This document shows positions 26,655 through 34,770 of a stretch of DNA of 64,000 nucleotides, in pieces (position 1 is the stretch's first letter; every line of letters starts with the position of its first letter). The translations under genes and the position numbers were made by a program. Below the pieces are notes generated by a model. It did not search any database. It saw only the letters and a list, made by a program, of their open reading frames with translations, and had not been told where the DNA came from. Origin of the DNA: Abditibacteriaceae bacterium (GTDB lineage Bacteria > Armatimonadota > Abditibacteriia > Abditibacteriales > Abditibacteriaceae); the NCBI GenBank assembly GCA_019239895.1, contig JAFAZH010000025.1, positions 151,118-215,117 of the forward strand, read 5' to 3'.

Positions 26655-28898
26655 TTACCAGGAATAGATATTGGACTCACAGGGTACCCAGCGATCAGTG
26701 AAGCTTTGGCCATTACCGATCAAACGGCCTGTCCGCTCATTCTTTAAGCCCGTGATGGGGGCCTGAAATTGAAGATTGATATCAACAGGTGCATCCGTAA
26801 TCAGACCATTCACGGTGCCTGCATTGTTTACCTTCGCCATGCGCAGCGGGTTCATCACGATACATAAATAGTGCTTACCGTTCTTCTTCCAGAAGAGGCG
26901 CTCCGCTAAGGGCAATTCCTTACCACCTGATAGCACGCGCACACGAGGTTGCAGGGCTACCGTCTTAGCATCCTGCCGCCATTGCAGTTGCTCGGTTAAG
27001 CGTTGACGATACTTCTGTCCTTCATCGCCTGCGCGCGCGATCAAGTAAGGCAGCGGCGTCCAGTTCATGTAGTAAGTTGAGCCATTACCAAACTGGTTGC
27101 TGACACCCGACGCTACGCCTTCGACAGTATCTTGAGCCTGCGCCTTACCAGTAGGATGCAGGCTGCGTTCATAAAGAGTCATGCCACTACGGTCTCGGCG
27201 TGCGCCCGCGTAAGACAGGCGTGAGGCCAGAGGTTGCCCACCCAGTTCGGCGTTTACTTCGGCGATAGCTTTGCCATCTAGTACCCCCTGACCTGCATTG
27301 CGCTGCACGCCAAACACATCATCCAACGCACCGGAGGCACGCCCTTTACCATGCTCGTCAAAGACACCAGGCAGATAATCGGCAATAAGAGTGCCGCCCT
27401 GCCTGACCCACTCCCGAATCGCTGCGGCTTCGGCATCCGACAAAGCCAGGGTGCGCGGCAGAATCAGCACATGATAGCCATTGAGTGCCGCCGCACCACG
27501 TTGCAACACATCTCGATAGGAAACGAAGTTGTATTGGAAGCCGGAGTCCTCCAAGAGTTTTGTCCACGCCGCGCGATTCAGAATATCCGTTGCGTTATCA
27601 TTGTTCATGGCAGAGCGGCGATTGACCCAGGTGCGGCCATGCGGTTGGATGTCCATGAACCACGAGGTAGCGATGCTGGGCTGCGAGTAATAGAGCGCGA
27701 TGCCATCGTGTTCAAAAGTAGCATCGGGGAAGATTTCACTAACTGGCCCCTGCACTTCTTTGAAGGTATCCGCCAGAGCTTGCACTTCCGGGCGCACCTG
27801 CCCATTCTGGAACCAGGGGCCTTTATCGCTTTCTGGCCAGCAGATGACGCCCCGGTCGCCATGCACCAGATAATACCAGAGAAACCACTTATCCATCGCT
27901 GCGTTGTCGCTCAGAAAATAAGTCTGTACATGCGGCTTAGTCTGGCCCCAGAAAGAGCGCAGGATCTCATTGGTGCTGCCAATGTCATACGCCTCCATCC
28001 ACTGCACCGCGTCCCGCAGCAGCGCATAATCGTAACCTCCATAAGTGGAGGGAGCCTGGCCACCCACAAAGCCCGCCGGAGTATTGGGGTCAAGCGCATT
28101 GGCATCACGGCGCAAGTCCGTTAGCAAATCGGCCCAGGCGGTATTCATGAAACTACGATGATCCAGCCAGGGTGCGAGATTCCAGTGGTCAAAAGTCTGC
28201 TCGTGGAAGTGCCGGATGTCATCTACACCCTGTGGCTCGACCTCTTCCCATTTCGTGAATTTACTGCCCCACTCCGCATTCAGTTTTTCGATTGTGCCAT
28301 ATTGGGTCTGTAACCAGGTGCGGAAATGGTTCAATCCTTCTGGTGACCAATCCACATCGGCAGGTGAGGTGAAGGACGTGACGGAAATCTCATCATCGAA
28401 GGCGTAGGCCAAAGCTGGCCCGGTGCGTGCCCGTGTAATGTTCTCTTGTAACCGCTGCTTCATGCGCGCCAGCACTGTCGGGTCCCAGATACTATGTGGA
28501 CGCTGGGGGCGGCTGCGGTTATCACGGTAGGTCTTAAAGAAAGCGTCCCACTCATCGGGCCGGATATAAAGATCACCCTTGCCCGCGGAATGATCTACAT
28601 AATAGGGATAGTTGTTCGCCTTGGCAAAATTAAGCAGTTCATCAGAGAAACCGTTATCTAGATGCAAAGCGTGTAGGTTCACACTTTCATAAAGCCGCTT
28701 GGCCTCTGGCCCCGGTGGTGGCGTCTTATATTGATACACCATCATCTCAAAACGCTTCCAGCGGTTGGTTGTAGCTTGATTGGAAGCCTCATCCTGGCTG
28801 TAGGCTATATTTGCGGATATTATTAAAGCGACACCTGCCAGCAGAACTGACAGCACCGAAGTAACAGCTTTGGCACTACCAAGATTTAATATCTTCAT
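26655..28898 (-). CDS. Secreted GH42-like beta-galactosidase
   Basis: A ~747-residue exported enzyme. A signal peptide (LSVLLAGVALIISANIAYSQ) precedes a TIM barrel of the GH42/A4 type. ALAYAFDDEIS carries the acid/base region, LQTQYGTIEKLNAEWGSKF is characteristic of GH42, and a Trp/Glu-rich ICWPESDKG segment lies in the barrel's late part. A Rossmann-like trimerisation domain follows (YHVLILPRTLALSDAEAAAIREWV, GGTLIADYLPGVFDEHG), and a small C-terminal beta domain ends the chain. The ATG at 28898 has AAGGA 7 nt upstream and is preferred over the one six codons earlier. The palindromic element at 28927-29054 lies just upstream. The natural substrate is probably a plant or microbial galactoside, unproven. 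Confidence 0.8.
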   Translation of the reverse strand: MKILNLGSAKAVTSVLSVLLAGVALIISANIAYSQDEASNQATTNRWKRFEMMVYQYKTPPPGPEAKRLYESVNLHALHLDNGFSDELLNFAKANNYPYYVDHSAGKGDLYIRPDEWDAFFKTYRDNRSRPQRPHSIWDPTVLARMKQRLQENITRARTGPALAYAFDDEISVTSFTSPADVDWSPEGLNHFRTWLQTQYGTIEKLNAEWGSKFTKWEEVEPQGVDDIRHFHEQTFDHWNLAPWLDHRSFMNTAWADLLTDLRRDANALDPNTPAGFVGGQAPSTYGGYDYALLRDAVQWMEAYDIGSTNEILRSFWGQTKPHVQTYFLSDNAAMDKWFLWYYLVHGDRGVICWPESDKGPWFQNGQVRPEVQALADTFKEVQGPVSEIFPDATFEHDGIALYYSQPSIATSWFMDIQPHGRTWVNRRSAMNNDNATDILNRAAWTKLLEDSGFQYNFVSYRDVLQRGAAALNGYHVLILPRTLALSDAEAAAIREWVRQGGTLIADYLPGVFDEHGKGRASGALDDVFGVQRNAGQGVLDGKAIAEVNAELGGQPLASRLSYAGARRDRSGMTLYERSLHPTGKAQAQDTVEGVASGVSNQFGNGSTYYMNWTPLPYLIARAGDEGQKYRQRLTEQLQWRQDAKTVALQPRVRVLSGGKELPLAERLFWKKNGKHYLCIVMNPLRMAKVNNAGTVNGLITDAPVDINLQFQAPITGLKNERTGRLIGNGQSFTDRWVPCESNIYSW

Positions 28899-28926
28899 AA
28901 AGAAATCCTTATTCATTTCCTAAGCT

Positions 28927-29054
28927 GGGCCTATAAAAGACCCGGCAGGAAGGCCGTTGGCCAAGCGTCCTACCGGACGCCACGATAGAGTCATGGTTAG
29001 AGCCGTCCAGAGGACGGTTGGCTTTAGCCTTCCCGCCGGGTCTTTTATAGGCCC
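28927..29054. repeat. Intergenic palindromic element with internal hairpins
   Basis: Two 28-base arms (28927-28954 and 29027-29054) are reverse complements at 27 of 28 positions. Between them lies a further hairpin, CCGTCC-AGA-GGACGG, at ~29003-29017. The element fills the space between the 937-aa gene's 3' end and the GH42-like gene's 5' region. It is unlike the multi-hairpin family at 40528, 45422 and 48703 in sequence but similar in layout. It could act as a terminator or mRNA boundary, or be a non-autonomous mobile element. Confidence 0.8.
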
Positions 29055-29075
29055 GGCTCCTGCTTGCTTTAATTC

Positions 29076-31889
29076 TCACAACCGACCTTGCTCCCTACAG
29101 TACTGTTTGAGGTTTTCACAATAGGGACAGTTGCAGCCTGGTTCCAGCAGCACTTCCGGTGTGGCACGCGCTACTGCTGCCTGAGCTTCGATGGCATCAT
29201 GGCACAACATAGTGTGAATGACACTCTCTCCCAAGGGTACATCACAGATCAGACTATTGGCATACAGTTGCTCATAGGCCGGGTCGAAATTAACATGCCA
29301 GGGACAATTCGGCACCACAACCTCGCGCCTTGCCTCGTCTTCGATGATGGGACAAACCAGTTCCACGCCCGGCACTCCGGCCAGGTATTCACCAACATGC
29401 ATGGAAGTATTGGCTTTCTTGCGAGCGAACATCAAAATCTTACCGCCTGCCTCGGCTAATCTGGCAATTGGGCTGCCTGCGCCCAGCGGCGGCTGAGTGT
29501 GATCGTGGCCCTGCAACAAAGGCGCAGCAAGTTTACCGAACGCTGCAAAAGAATGGGTCGGATGCAGGCTACGCTGCACCCCCGCACGCCGCCAGAAGTG
29601 ATCAGTCACTGCTCCCACACGGGAGGCAGTCTGAGTCGGCTCATAAGCAGGGTGCCCCAACCACGAAAAGGTAAAGGTGGGCAACATCAGCGTCCCGTCA
29701 GGTCCAAGTATATTGAGCAGCGTATCTATCAAACCAGCCGCCCCACCCTCAATGTAACCGAAGCCGCTTAAGGAGAAATGCCCCAACACCACATCGCCGC
29801 TCTTTAACCCAGCCTGCTCTAAGGCACTCCTGACTTCGCTCTGCGTTAGATAAGGACGTAAACGCACCAGTCTACGCTGTGCCAAAAATTCAAATACTCT
29901 TTCGAGATGCGGCACATCCATGGAGTGTTGACAATGCCGTTGGAGTAAGACGGCAATCTCCGCTGCCGTGCGTTTGCCATTGGCGAGCATGAGGGAATTT
30001 TGTAACCACAGTGATGCACCCCAACTCGAATCAATACCTAACTCATGCGTCACATAGGCACGCTCTGCATGGCTTAAATCTTCAAAGGCTAAAAACCCGC
30101 GAAATAATTTGACCGGAACACAGCGACTTACTGGCAGCGACTCCGCTTCCTCCCTTGCATTCACCTGCCAGAAGGCAGCAGCGCGTTCACGTATGCGTGC
30201 TTCTGCCTCAATACGAGCGTCCTGGATTTGTTGCTGTGCAGTGGCGGCTCGTTCAGCATAAAACTCACGCGGCAGCAACCGCAGGTCACCAATTAAGAAA
30301 TCAACACCGGCGGTCACAGCTTCGGGGGTCGGCAAAATTTCGCTCTGAGGCACCAACCACCGCACCGAATCCAATCGTCTATTATAGATGTCATTCAAAG
30401 CAACTACCTCGCGCCGTAGCGCACGCAGTTGCTCCGCATCCTTGATGGGACGTAATGAACGAGCAGCGGTTTGTCTCAAACTTTGCACCGCATGATCGGA
30501 GACCAGTTCACTCAGCCACAAGGCTTCGGATAGACCGGCGTTGACCACAAAACCGGCATAGGTGGCCGTGACACGAGCCATGTCGCGCAACATGCGGCCA
30601 CAGATACGGTCGGGGGTATCAAGCGGCAAGTGATGGGTCGCGCTATAGTGGTAAATGCAGGGTGTCGGTGCGCCAATGAGTGGTTCACTGAAAACATTAT
30701 CAATAACATCGGCAGCCACGCGCTTCCAGCGAAAGAGAGGAGTCTCCCCGGCCACGCGCTCTAATAACTCCGCCAGCAACTCTTCGCCAAAAGACGGCAA
30801 AGCGGCAAAGCTGTCAGTCAAGGTACACGTTGAGGTAACCTCGTTCTGGTCGGTGCCGACCGTATCAATGTTCAGGCCAAGGCGAATGTGCTTAGTTTCT
30901 TCAGGGTTTTGCACGAGGGCATTAAAGCCGCGTACTTCCATCGGAAAGAGCAAGCGGATGCCACGCTGCAACGGCGGCATTTCACCCGCCTCAACCATAG
31001 CGCCGATAGCGCGCAACGCCTCCAAACCCACTGCTACCTGAGAACAGTTATCATCCGCGCCGAACTCATCATAGTGACCAGTAATGACAATCTCTTCGGG
31101 CAAAAGTCCGGGTAAGCGGCCACTCACTACCGGAAGCATACCATCATAATGACGCGTTTTGACCAGGGCGTGCAGGCGCACTGTCTCTCCGGTTTGCACT
31201 CTGGCGCGCAGTTGTTGGCCCTGATGGGGTGAGATCGAAAAGCCAAAGCCTTTAGTGGGGTCATCCCACGGCGGGATGGTGTAATTGTGCCACTCGTTGG
31301 TATCGTTGAGATAGTCCCCTTCTTTGAAGAACCGTCGCCCAACGCGACCATCACAGATAATGCCAAATGCCCCCGCTCGCATCACGGCCTGGTTGAACTC
31401 GACACCAGAACAGGATGTCAACACCAGCTTGCCCGTAACCTGATGTGAGTTGCATTCGTTGAGGCTATCGGCAACCACAACTTCGGCAGTGATGCCTTCA
31501 TCGGCGGTTGGCCTGCTATAGAGCATCAGGCTTGTTGGATTAGCCCCATAATCAGCCAACAGATGCGGCGTGCCATCACCTGTCACATCACAGAGACGGG
31601 CACTCTCGACATCATAGGCCTTTGGCATCACCCAGCCGCCGTAGGCGGTCTTACCATCGGCGGGAGCCTCTATCAGTCGCACATCCGACAGGCCAGCTTG
31701 CTCCATCTTCGAGGCGATGAGTCGGGCCAAGGAGTTTATCTTATCGAAGGATGACCAGCGGGATAGCGCGAAGAACTCAGCGATGTCGGCTTGCATCCGT
31801 TCCACCGATAGATACGCCGCTACCCCCTGCCACAGTGATTCATACATAGCGGGAATTAAGAGGACGTGCTTACCTGGATTTAACCCCAC
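29076..31889 (-). CDS. Fusion of an M28-like peptidase and an AAC(3)-type acetyltransferase
   Basis: A 937-residue protein without a signal peptide. Residues ~1-460 form an M28/DUF4910-like metallopeptidase with a PA-type insert (HQVTGKLVLTSCSGVEF, then GAFGIICDGRVG). Its zinc-ligand motifs are GHYDEFGADDN, NIDTVG and the final HHLPLDTPD. A helical and winged-helix-like linker (ANGKRTAAEIAVLLQ, HLERVFEFLAQRRLVRL) leads to an AAC(3)-family N-acetyltransferase from ~690. That domain shows GHFSLSGFGYIEGG, HPTHSFAAFG, PLGAGSPIARL and NTSMHVGE. The C-terminus has a Cys cluster, CNCPYCENLKQYC. The GTG start overlaps the upstream methyltransferase by 20 nt, and a Met 14 codons later is an alternative. 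Each domain keeps its key residues, so both are probably active. The substrate, perhaps an amino-sugar or peptide metabolite, is unknown. Confidence 0.8.
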   Translation of the reverse strand: MGLNPGKHVLLIPAMYESLWQGVAAYLSVERMQADIAEFFALSRWSSFDKINSLARLIASKMEQAGLSDVRLIEAPADGKTAYGGWVMPKAYDVESARLCDVTGDGTPHLLADYGANPTSLMLYSRPTADEGITAEVVVADSLNECNSHQVTGKLVLTSCSGVEFNQAVMRAGAFGIICDGRVGRRFFKEGDYLNDTNEWHNYTIPPWDDPTKGFGFSISPHQGQQLRARVQTGETVRLHALVKTRHYDGMLPVVSGRLPGLLPEEIVITGHYDEFGADDNCSQVAVGLEALRAIGAMVEAGEMPPLQRGIRLLFPMEVRGFNALVQNPEETKHIRLGLNIDTVGTDQNEVTSTCTLTDSFAALPSFGEELLAELLERVAGETPLFRWKRVAADVIDNVFSEPLIGAPTPCIYHYSATHHLPLDTPDRICGRMLRDMARVTATYAGFVVNAGLSEALWLSELVSDHAVQSLRQTAARSLRPIKDAEQLRALRREVVALNDIYNRRLDSVRWLVPQSEILPTPEAVTAGVDFLIGDLRLLPREFYAERAATAQQQIQDARIEAEARIRERAAAFWQVNAREEAESLPVSRCVPVKLFRGFLAFEDLSHAERAYVTHELGIDSSWGASLWLQNSLMLANGKRTAAEIAVLLQRHCQHSMDVPHLERVFEFLAQRRLVRLRPYLTQSEVRSALEQAGLKSGDVVLGHFSLSGFGYIEGGAAGLIDTLLNILGPDGTLMLPTFTFSWLGHPAYEPTQTASRVGAVTDHFWRRAGVQRSLHPTHSFAAFGKLAAPLLQGHDHTQPPLGAGSPIARLAEAGGKILMFARKKANTSMHVGEYLAGVPGVELVCPIIEDEARREVVVPNCPWHVNFDPAYEQLYANSLICDVPLGESVIHTMLCHDAIEAQAAVARATPEVLLEPGCNCPYCENLKQYCREQGRL

Positions 31890-32682
31890 AAAAAATCATC
31901 TGCGGCGAGTTTGGCCCTAAGGGGCGACTGCGATAATCGCCATAAAACGTCTCGACTTCAAAGCCAGTCTGCATAAACAATAACTGCATCTCACGAGGGT
32001 AATAGACGTGGCTCTGGAAGTCGCTGATGGAACGCTCTGGTGGCGCGTCTGCGACAAACTTATCATAGAGGAAGCGAATACTCGCGCGCTGTTCATGCGC
32101 CAGATAGCGAGTCGTTTTATAGCGGATGAGACGGGTCTGCGTCGCTTCATCGAAGGTATCGAGATCAACCTCGACTAACTCACGCGCCGGAGAGCGGAAC
32201 GAGTCGGCATAAGCTCCTTGATCGGGCATGGTGACATCTACCACAAAACGTCCGCCCGGCAGCAGGTTCTCATAGGCGCAGCGCCAGGCTGCGAGTTGGT
32301 CTTCGAGCGTCAGCAGATGGCAGACCGAAGAGCAGGGCGTGACGATGACATCAAAAGGCTGCTCAGCCTTCCAGGTGCGCATGTCGCCTTCCGCCAGACT
32401 CAGCCGCTCCTGCGCCGCAGACGAGGCTTCCTCCTGTCTTTTACGCGCCGCTTCCAGCATCTCTGGCACCAGTTCCAACCCCACCACATCAAAGCCTTCC
32501 CTGGCTCCGGCTTCGGCCAGCGGCACGGTCACCCGCCCATTGCCACAGGCCAGTTCCAGCACGCGCTGTGGCTTCAGTCGGCCCAGCAATGAGACGAAAA
32601 ATTCAATATCATCCGTATCGCCCACATGCTCTAAATCATAGTCGCTGGGGCGTTGGTAAATAGCTTCAGGAGTTTCCGGCAT
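31870..32682 (-). CDS. Class I SAM-dependent methyltransferase
   Basis: A ~270-residue methyltransferase. Motif I is VLELACGNGRVTVPLAEAG, motif II region VVGLELVPEMLEAARKR, then LAEGDMRTW, and VIVTPCSSVCHLL near the active site. The ATG at 32682 has GAAGGAAA 8 nt upstream. An extended frame to 32826 has no such site and is not used. Its 3' end overlaps the peptidase/acetyltransferase gene by 20 nt, so the two are probably co-translated and act in one small pathway. It is divergent from the restriction-modification operon across ~206 bp. The substrate is unknown. Confidence 0.88.
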   Translation of the reverse strand: MPETPEAIYQRPSDYDLEHVGDTDDIEFFVSLLGRLKPQRVLELACGNGRVTVPLAEAGAREGFDVVGLELVPEMLEAARKRQEEASSAAQERLSLAEGDMRTWKAEQPFDVIVTPCSSVCHLLTLEDQLAAWRCAYENLLPGGRFVVDVTMPDQGAYADSFRSPARELVEVDLDTFDEATQTRLIRYKTTRYLAHEQRASIRFLYDKFVADAPPERSISDFQSHVYYPREMQLLFMQTGFEVETFYGDYRSRPLGPNSPQMIFCGVKSR

Positions 32683-32888
32683 GGAGTCAGTTTCCTTCTC
32701 TCTGGAATGAGCATCTTGATACCCATTCGATTGTTGACTAATAAGGCATTCTATGAGAAATGGAAAGCCCTCTGCAATATGCGAAAGGCTCCCGGCAAGA
32801 TAAAGTTTCTGAATTACAGCACCCATCTGTCCTAAATAGAGGAATAGATAATATACTTCTCACACGCACTAAACTGTCAAAGGACTTT

Positions 32889-34724
32889 ATGAGCTTTCTG
32901 GATATGGCCTTAAATGCTGGGCACGCACAAATCATTACTGAAGGCAAAACGGAAAAGATTCACTACCTAGCGGTCAACCATAAGGAAAACTGGGCCGACC
33001 CAGAAGAAAAGGTGCGAGCCGAATATTGGGCTGAATTGATTCATCGCTATGAATATGACCCGCGATGTATCGCCGTTGAATTTCTGGTGCCCGACCGCCA
33101 GCCCTTTGACCGTGCGGACTTAGTTGTCTTTCATGATGTTGAACGAAAAAAGCCTTTTGCTGTCTTAGAATGTAAAAGAGATGGCATTTCGGACAAGGAA
33201 TTTCAACAGGCCATCGAGCAAGCTTTTGGCAATGCCACCTGGAGCAAGTTACGTTGTGATTATATGGGAGTGGTGGCGGGTAACACGCGCCACTTTCTGG
33301 ATGTGACAGACAAATATCCCGCGCTTGAACGAACGGATAACATTATCGCCGACCTGCCCGTGCGTTATGGCAAACCGCAGGAGTGGCGCTATTTCAAAGG
33401 TGGCCAGTTGGATATTCACCCGGTAGCGGATTACGAACTCAGTGCCGCCTTGAAGAAGTGCCATCAAACGATCTGGGGCGGTGGCGAGTTTACGCCGCCC
33501 GCTGCCTTTGGCGAAATGTGCAAAGTCATCTTTGTCAAAATTGCCGATGAAAAGTTGCCGCGCAAGAAAGGCGACCCCTATGCCATGCAAATCAAAACGC
33601 ATGAATCGGTAGATAAGCTCGCCCGCCGCGTCCATGACCTGTACGATGTCCACCGCGATAAAGACCCCGAAGTTTTTAATGACCCGATTCGCATCCGCGA
33701 CCGCAAACTGCAAACGGTGGTTTCGCACTTGCAATCGCTCAATATCAATGACACGCGAGTGGACGTAAAGGGGTTGGCTTTTGAGACGTTTCAACGTGAC
33801 TTTTTCACGGGTGATGCAGGACAATATTTTACGCCGCGCACGATTGTGCAATTCGCAGTTACGCTCCTCGACCCGCAAGCCGAACAGCGCGTCTTGGACC
33901 CGGCCTGTGGTTCGGGCGGCTTTCTGGTGCATACGCTCGATCATGTGCGCCAACAGGCAGGCCAGTTTTACGACCCGGACGATATTAAGGAGCGCGACCA
34001 CTGGCGTGCCCACTGGCGTGCCCACTGGCACGACTTTGCGGAGAAGCGTCTCTTTGGCATTGAGATTAGTGGCGACATTTCGCGGGTCGCCAAGATGAAC
34101 ATGATTGTGGATGACGATGGGCATACCAATGTGGTGCGCCATGACGCTCTAGAATTAATTGAGCGCATCGCCAACGATAGCAAAAATCCTGGCTTTAAAG
34201 CCAACAGTTTTGACCTGATTCTGACCAACCCACCGTTTGGCGGGCAAATCAAGCAGGCCGAAAGCGACTATCTGGAACACTATGAGTTGGGTAATAGCGT
34301 GGATAGCAAAGGCCGCAAAAAAGTCCGCAACGCGCAAAAGACCGAGATTCTGTTTCTCGAACGCATCTGGCAATTCTTGAAGCCTGGCACCGGACGCGCG
34401 GCGGTGGTAATGCCCGATGGCGTGCTGACCAATTCCAGTCTGCAATATGTGCGCGACTTTCTGCTCGACAGGTTCGAGTTGCAAGCGGTGATTTCCCTGC
34501 CGCAGACTGCTTTTGCCCATTTTGGCGCGGGCGTCAAAAGCAGCCTGATCGTGGTGCGCAAACGCAAGGATAACGAAAAGCCCGGCGACGACGAAGCGAT
34601 TTTTATGGCCGCGCCGGAGAAAATCGGCTATGACGCAACCGGGCGACCCTGTGAGAACCAACTCCCCGAAGTCTTGGAACAGTTCCGCGCTTTCCAGAAG
34701 AATCCTCAACCTTTTTTCGTCTAA
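32889..34724 (+). CDS. Nuclease-methylase subunit of a BcgI-like restriction-modification system
   Basis: A 611-residue protein joining two domains. The N-terminal ~150 residues resemble the HsdR N-terminal nuclease fold with a PD-(D/E)XK-type motif (D77 in RADLVVF, ECK at 94-96). The rest is an HsdM-like N6-adenine methylase with TGDAGQYFTPRTIV, DPACGSGG (337-344), FGIEISGDI and NPPF (447-450). The ATG at 32889 follows AAAGGA by 5 nt. No separate hsdR gene is present, so nuclease and methylase in one chain with a separate specificity protein suggests a BcgI-like type IIB system over classical type I. A 12-bp tandem repeat (33999-34029) adds HWRA units. The 3' end carries a candidate -1 frameshift site. 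Confidence 0.85.
   Translation: MSFLDMALNAGHAQIITEGKTEKIHYLAVNHKENWADPEEKVRAEYWAELIHRYEYDPRCIAVEFLVPDRQPFDRADLVVFHDVERKKPFAVLECKRDGISDKEFQQAIEQAFGNATWSKLRCDYMGVVAGNTRHFLDVTDKYPALERTDNIIADLPVRYGKPQEWRYFKGGQLDIHPVADYELSAALKKCHQTIWGGGEFTPPAAFGEMCKVIFVKIADEKLPRKKGDPYAMQIKTHESVDKLARRVHDLYDVHRDKDPEVFNDPIRIRDRKLQTVVSHLQSLNINDTRVDVKGLAFETFQRDFFTGDAGQYFTPRTIVQFAVTLLDPQAEQRVLDPACGSGGFLVHTLDHVRQQAGQFYDPDDIKERDHWRAHWRAHWHDFAEKRLFGIEISGDISRVAKMNMIVDDDGHTNVVRHDALELIERIANDSKNPGFKANSFDLILTNPPFGGQIKQAESDYLEHYELGNSVDSKGRKKVRNAQKTEILFLERIWQFLKPGTGRAAVVMPDGVLTNSSLQYVRDFLLDRFELQAVISLPQTAFAHFGAGVKSSLIVVRKRKDNEKPGDDEAIFMAAPEKIGYDATGRPCENQLPEVLEQFRAFQKNPQPFFV
33999..34029 (+). repeat. 12-bp in-frame tandem repeat in the methylase gene
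   Basis: CACTGGCGTGCC occurs twice plus seven further bases, encoding HWRAHWRAHW. The unit is a multiple of three, so copy-number change would alter length without breaking the frame. Confidence 0.85.
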
Positions 34725-34770
34725 ACCCCGTCGCACCCGGCGAACTTTCTTACTTCGCCGTGCGACGGGG
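34712..34770 (+). promoter_or_regulatory. Candidate programmed -1 ribosomal frameshift signal
   Basis: The heptamer T TTT TTC (34712-34718) lies in the zero frame as CCT TTT TTC. A 7-nt spacer containing the methylase stop TAA (34722-34724) follows. Next comes a stem: CCCCGTCGCAC (34726-34736) pairs fully with GTGCGACGGGG (34760-34770). A 2-nt bulge then leads to GGCGAA (34739-34744) pairing with TTCGCC (34754-34759) around a 9-nt loop. The specificity gene is open in the -1 frame across the whole junction. Slippage would give a 1084-residue fusion. The same stem starts at the GTG of the specificity gene, so it could also control its initiation. Confidence 0.7.

Noticed and set aside
27351..28124. 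257-codon plus-strand frame opposite the GH42-like gene
   Set aside because: It is antisense to a gene with clear motifs and has no known product.
28973..29030. Possible tRNA-like fold inside the palindromic element
   Set aside because: No anticodon arm or T-loop signature can be drawn.
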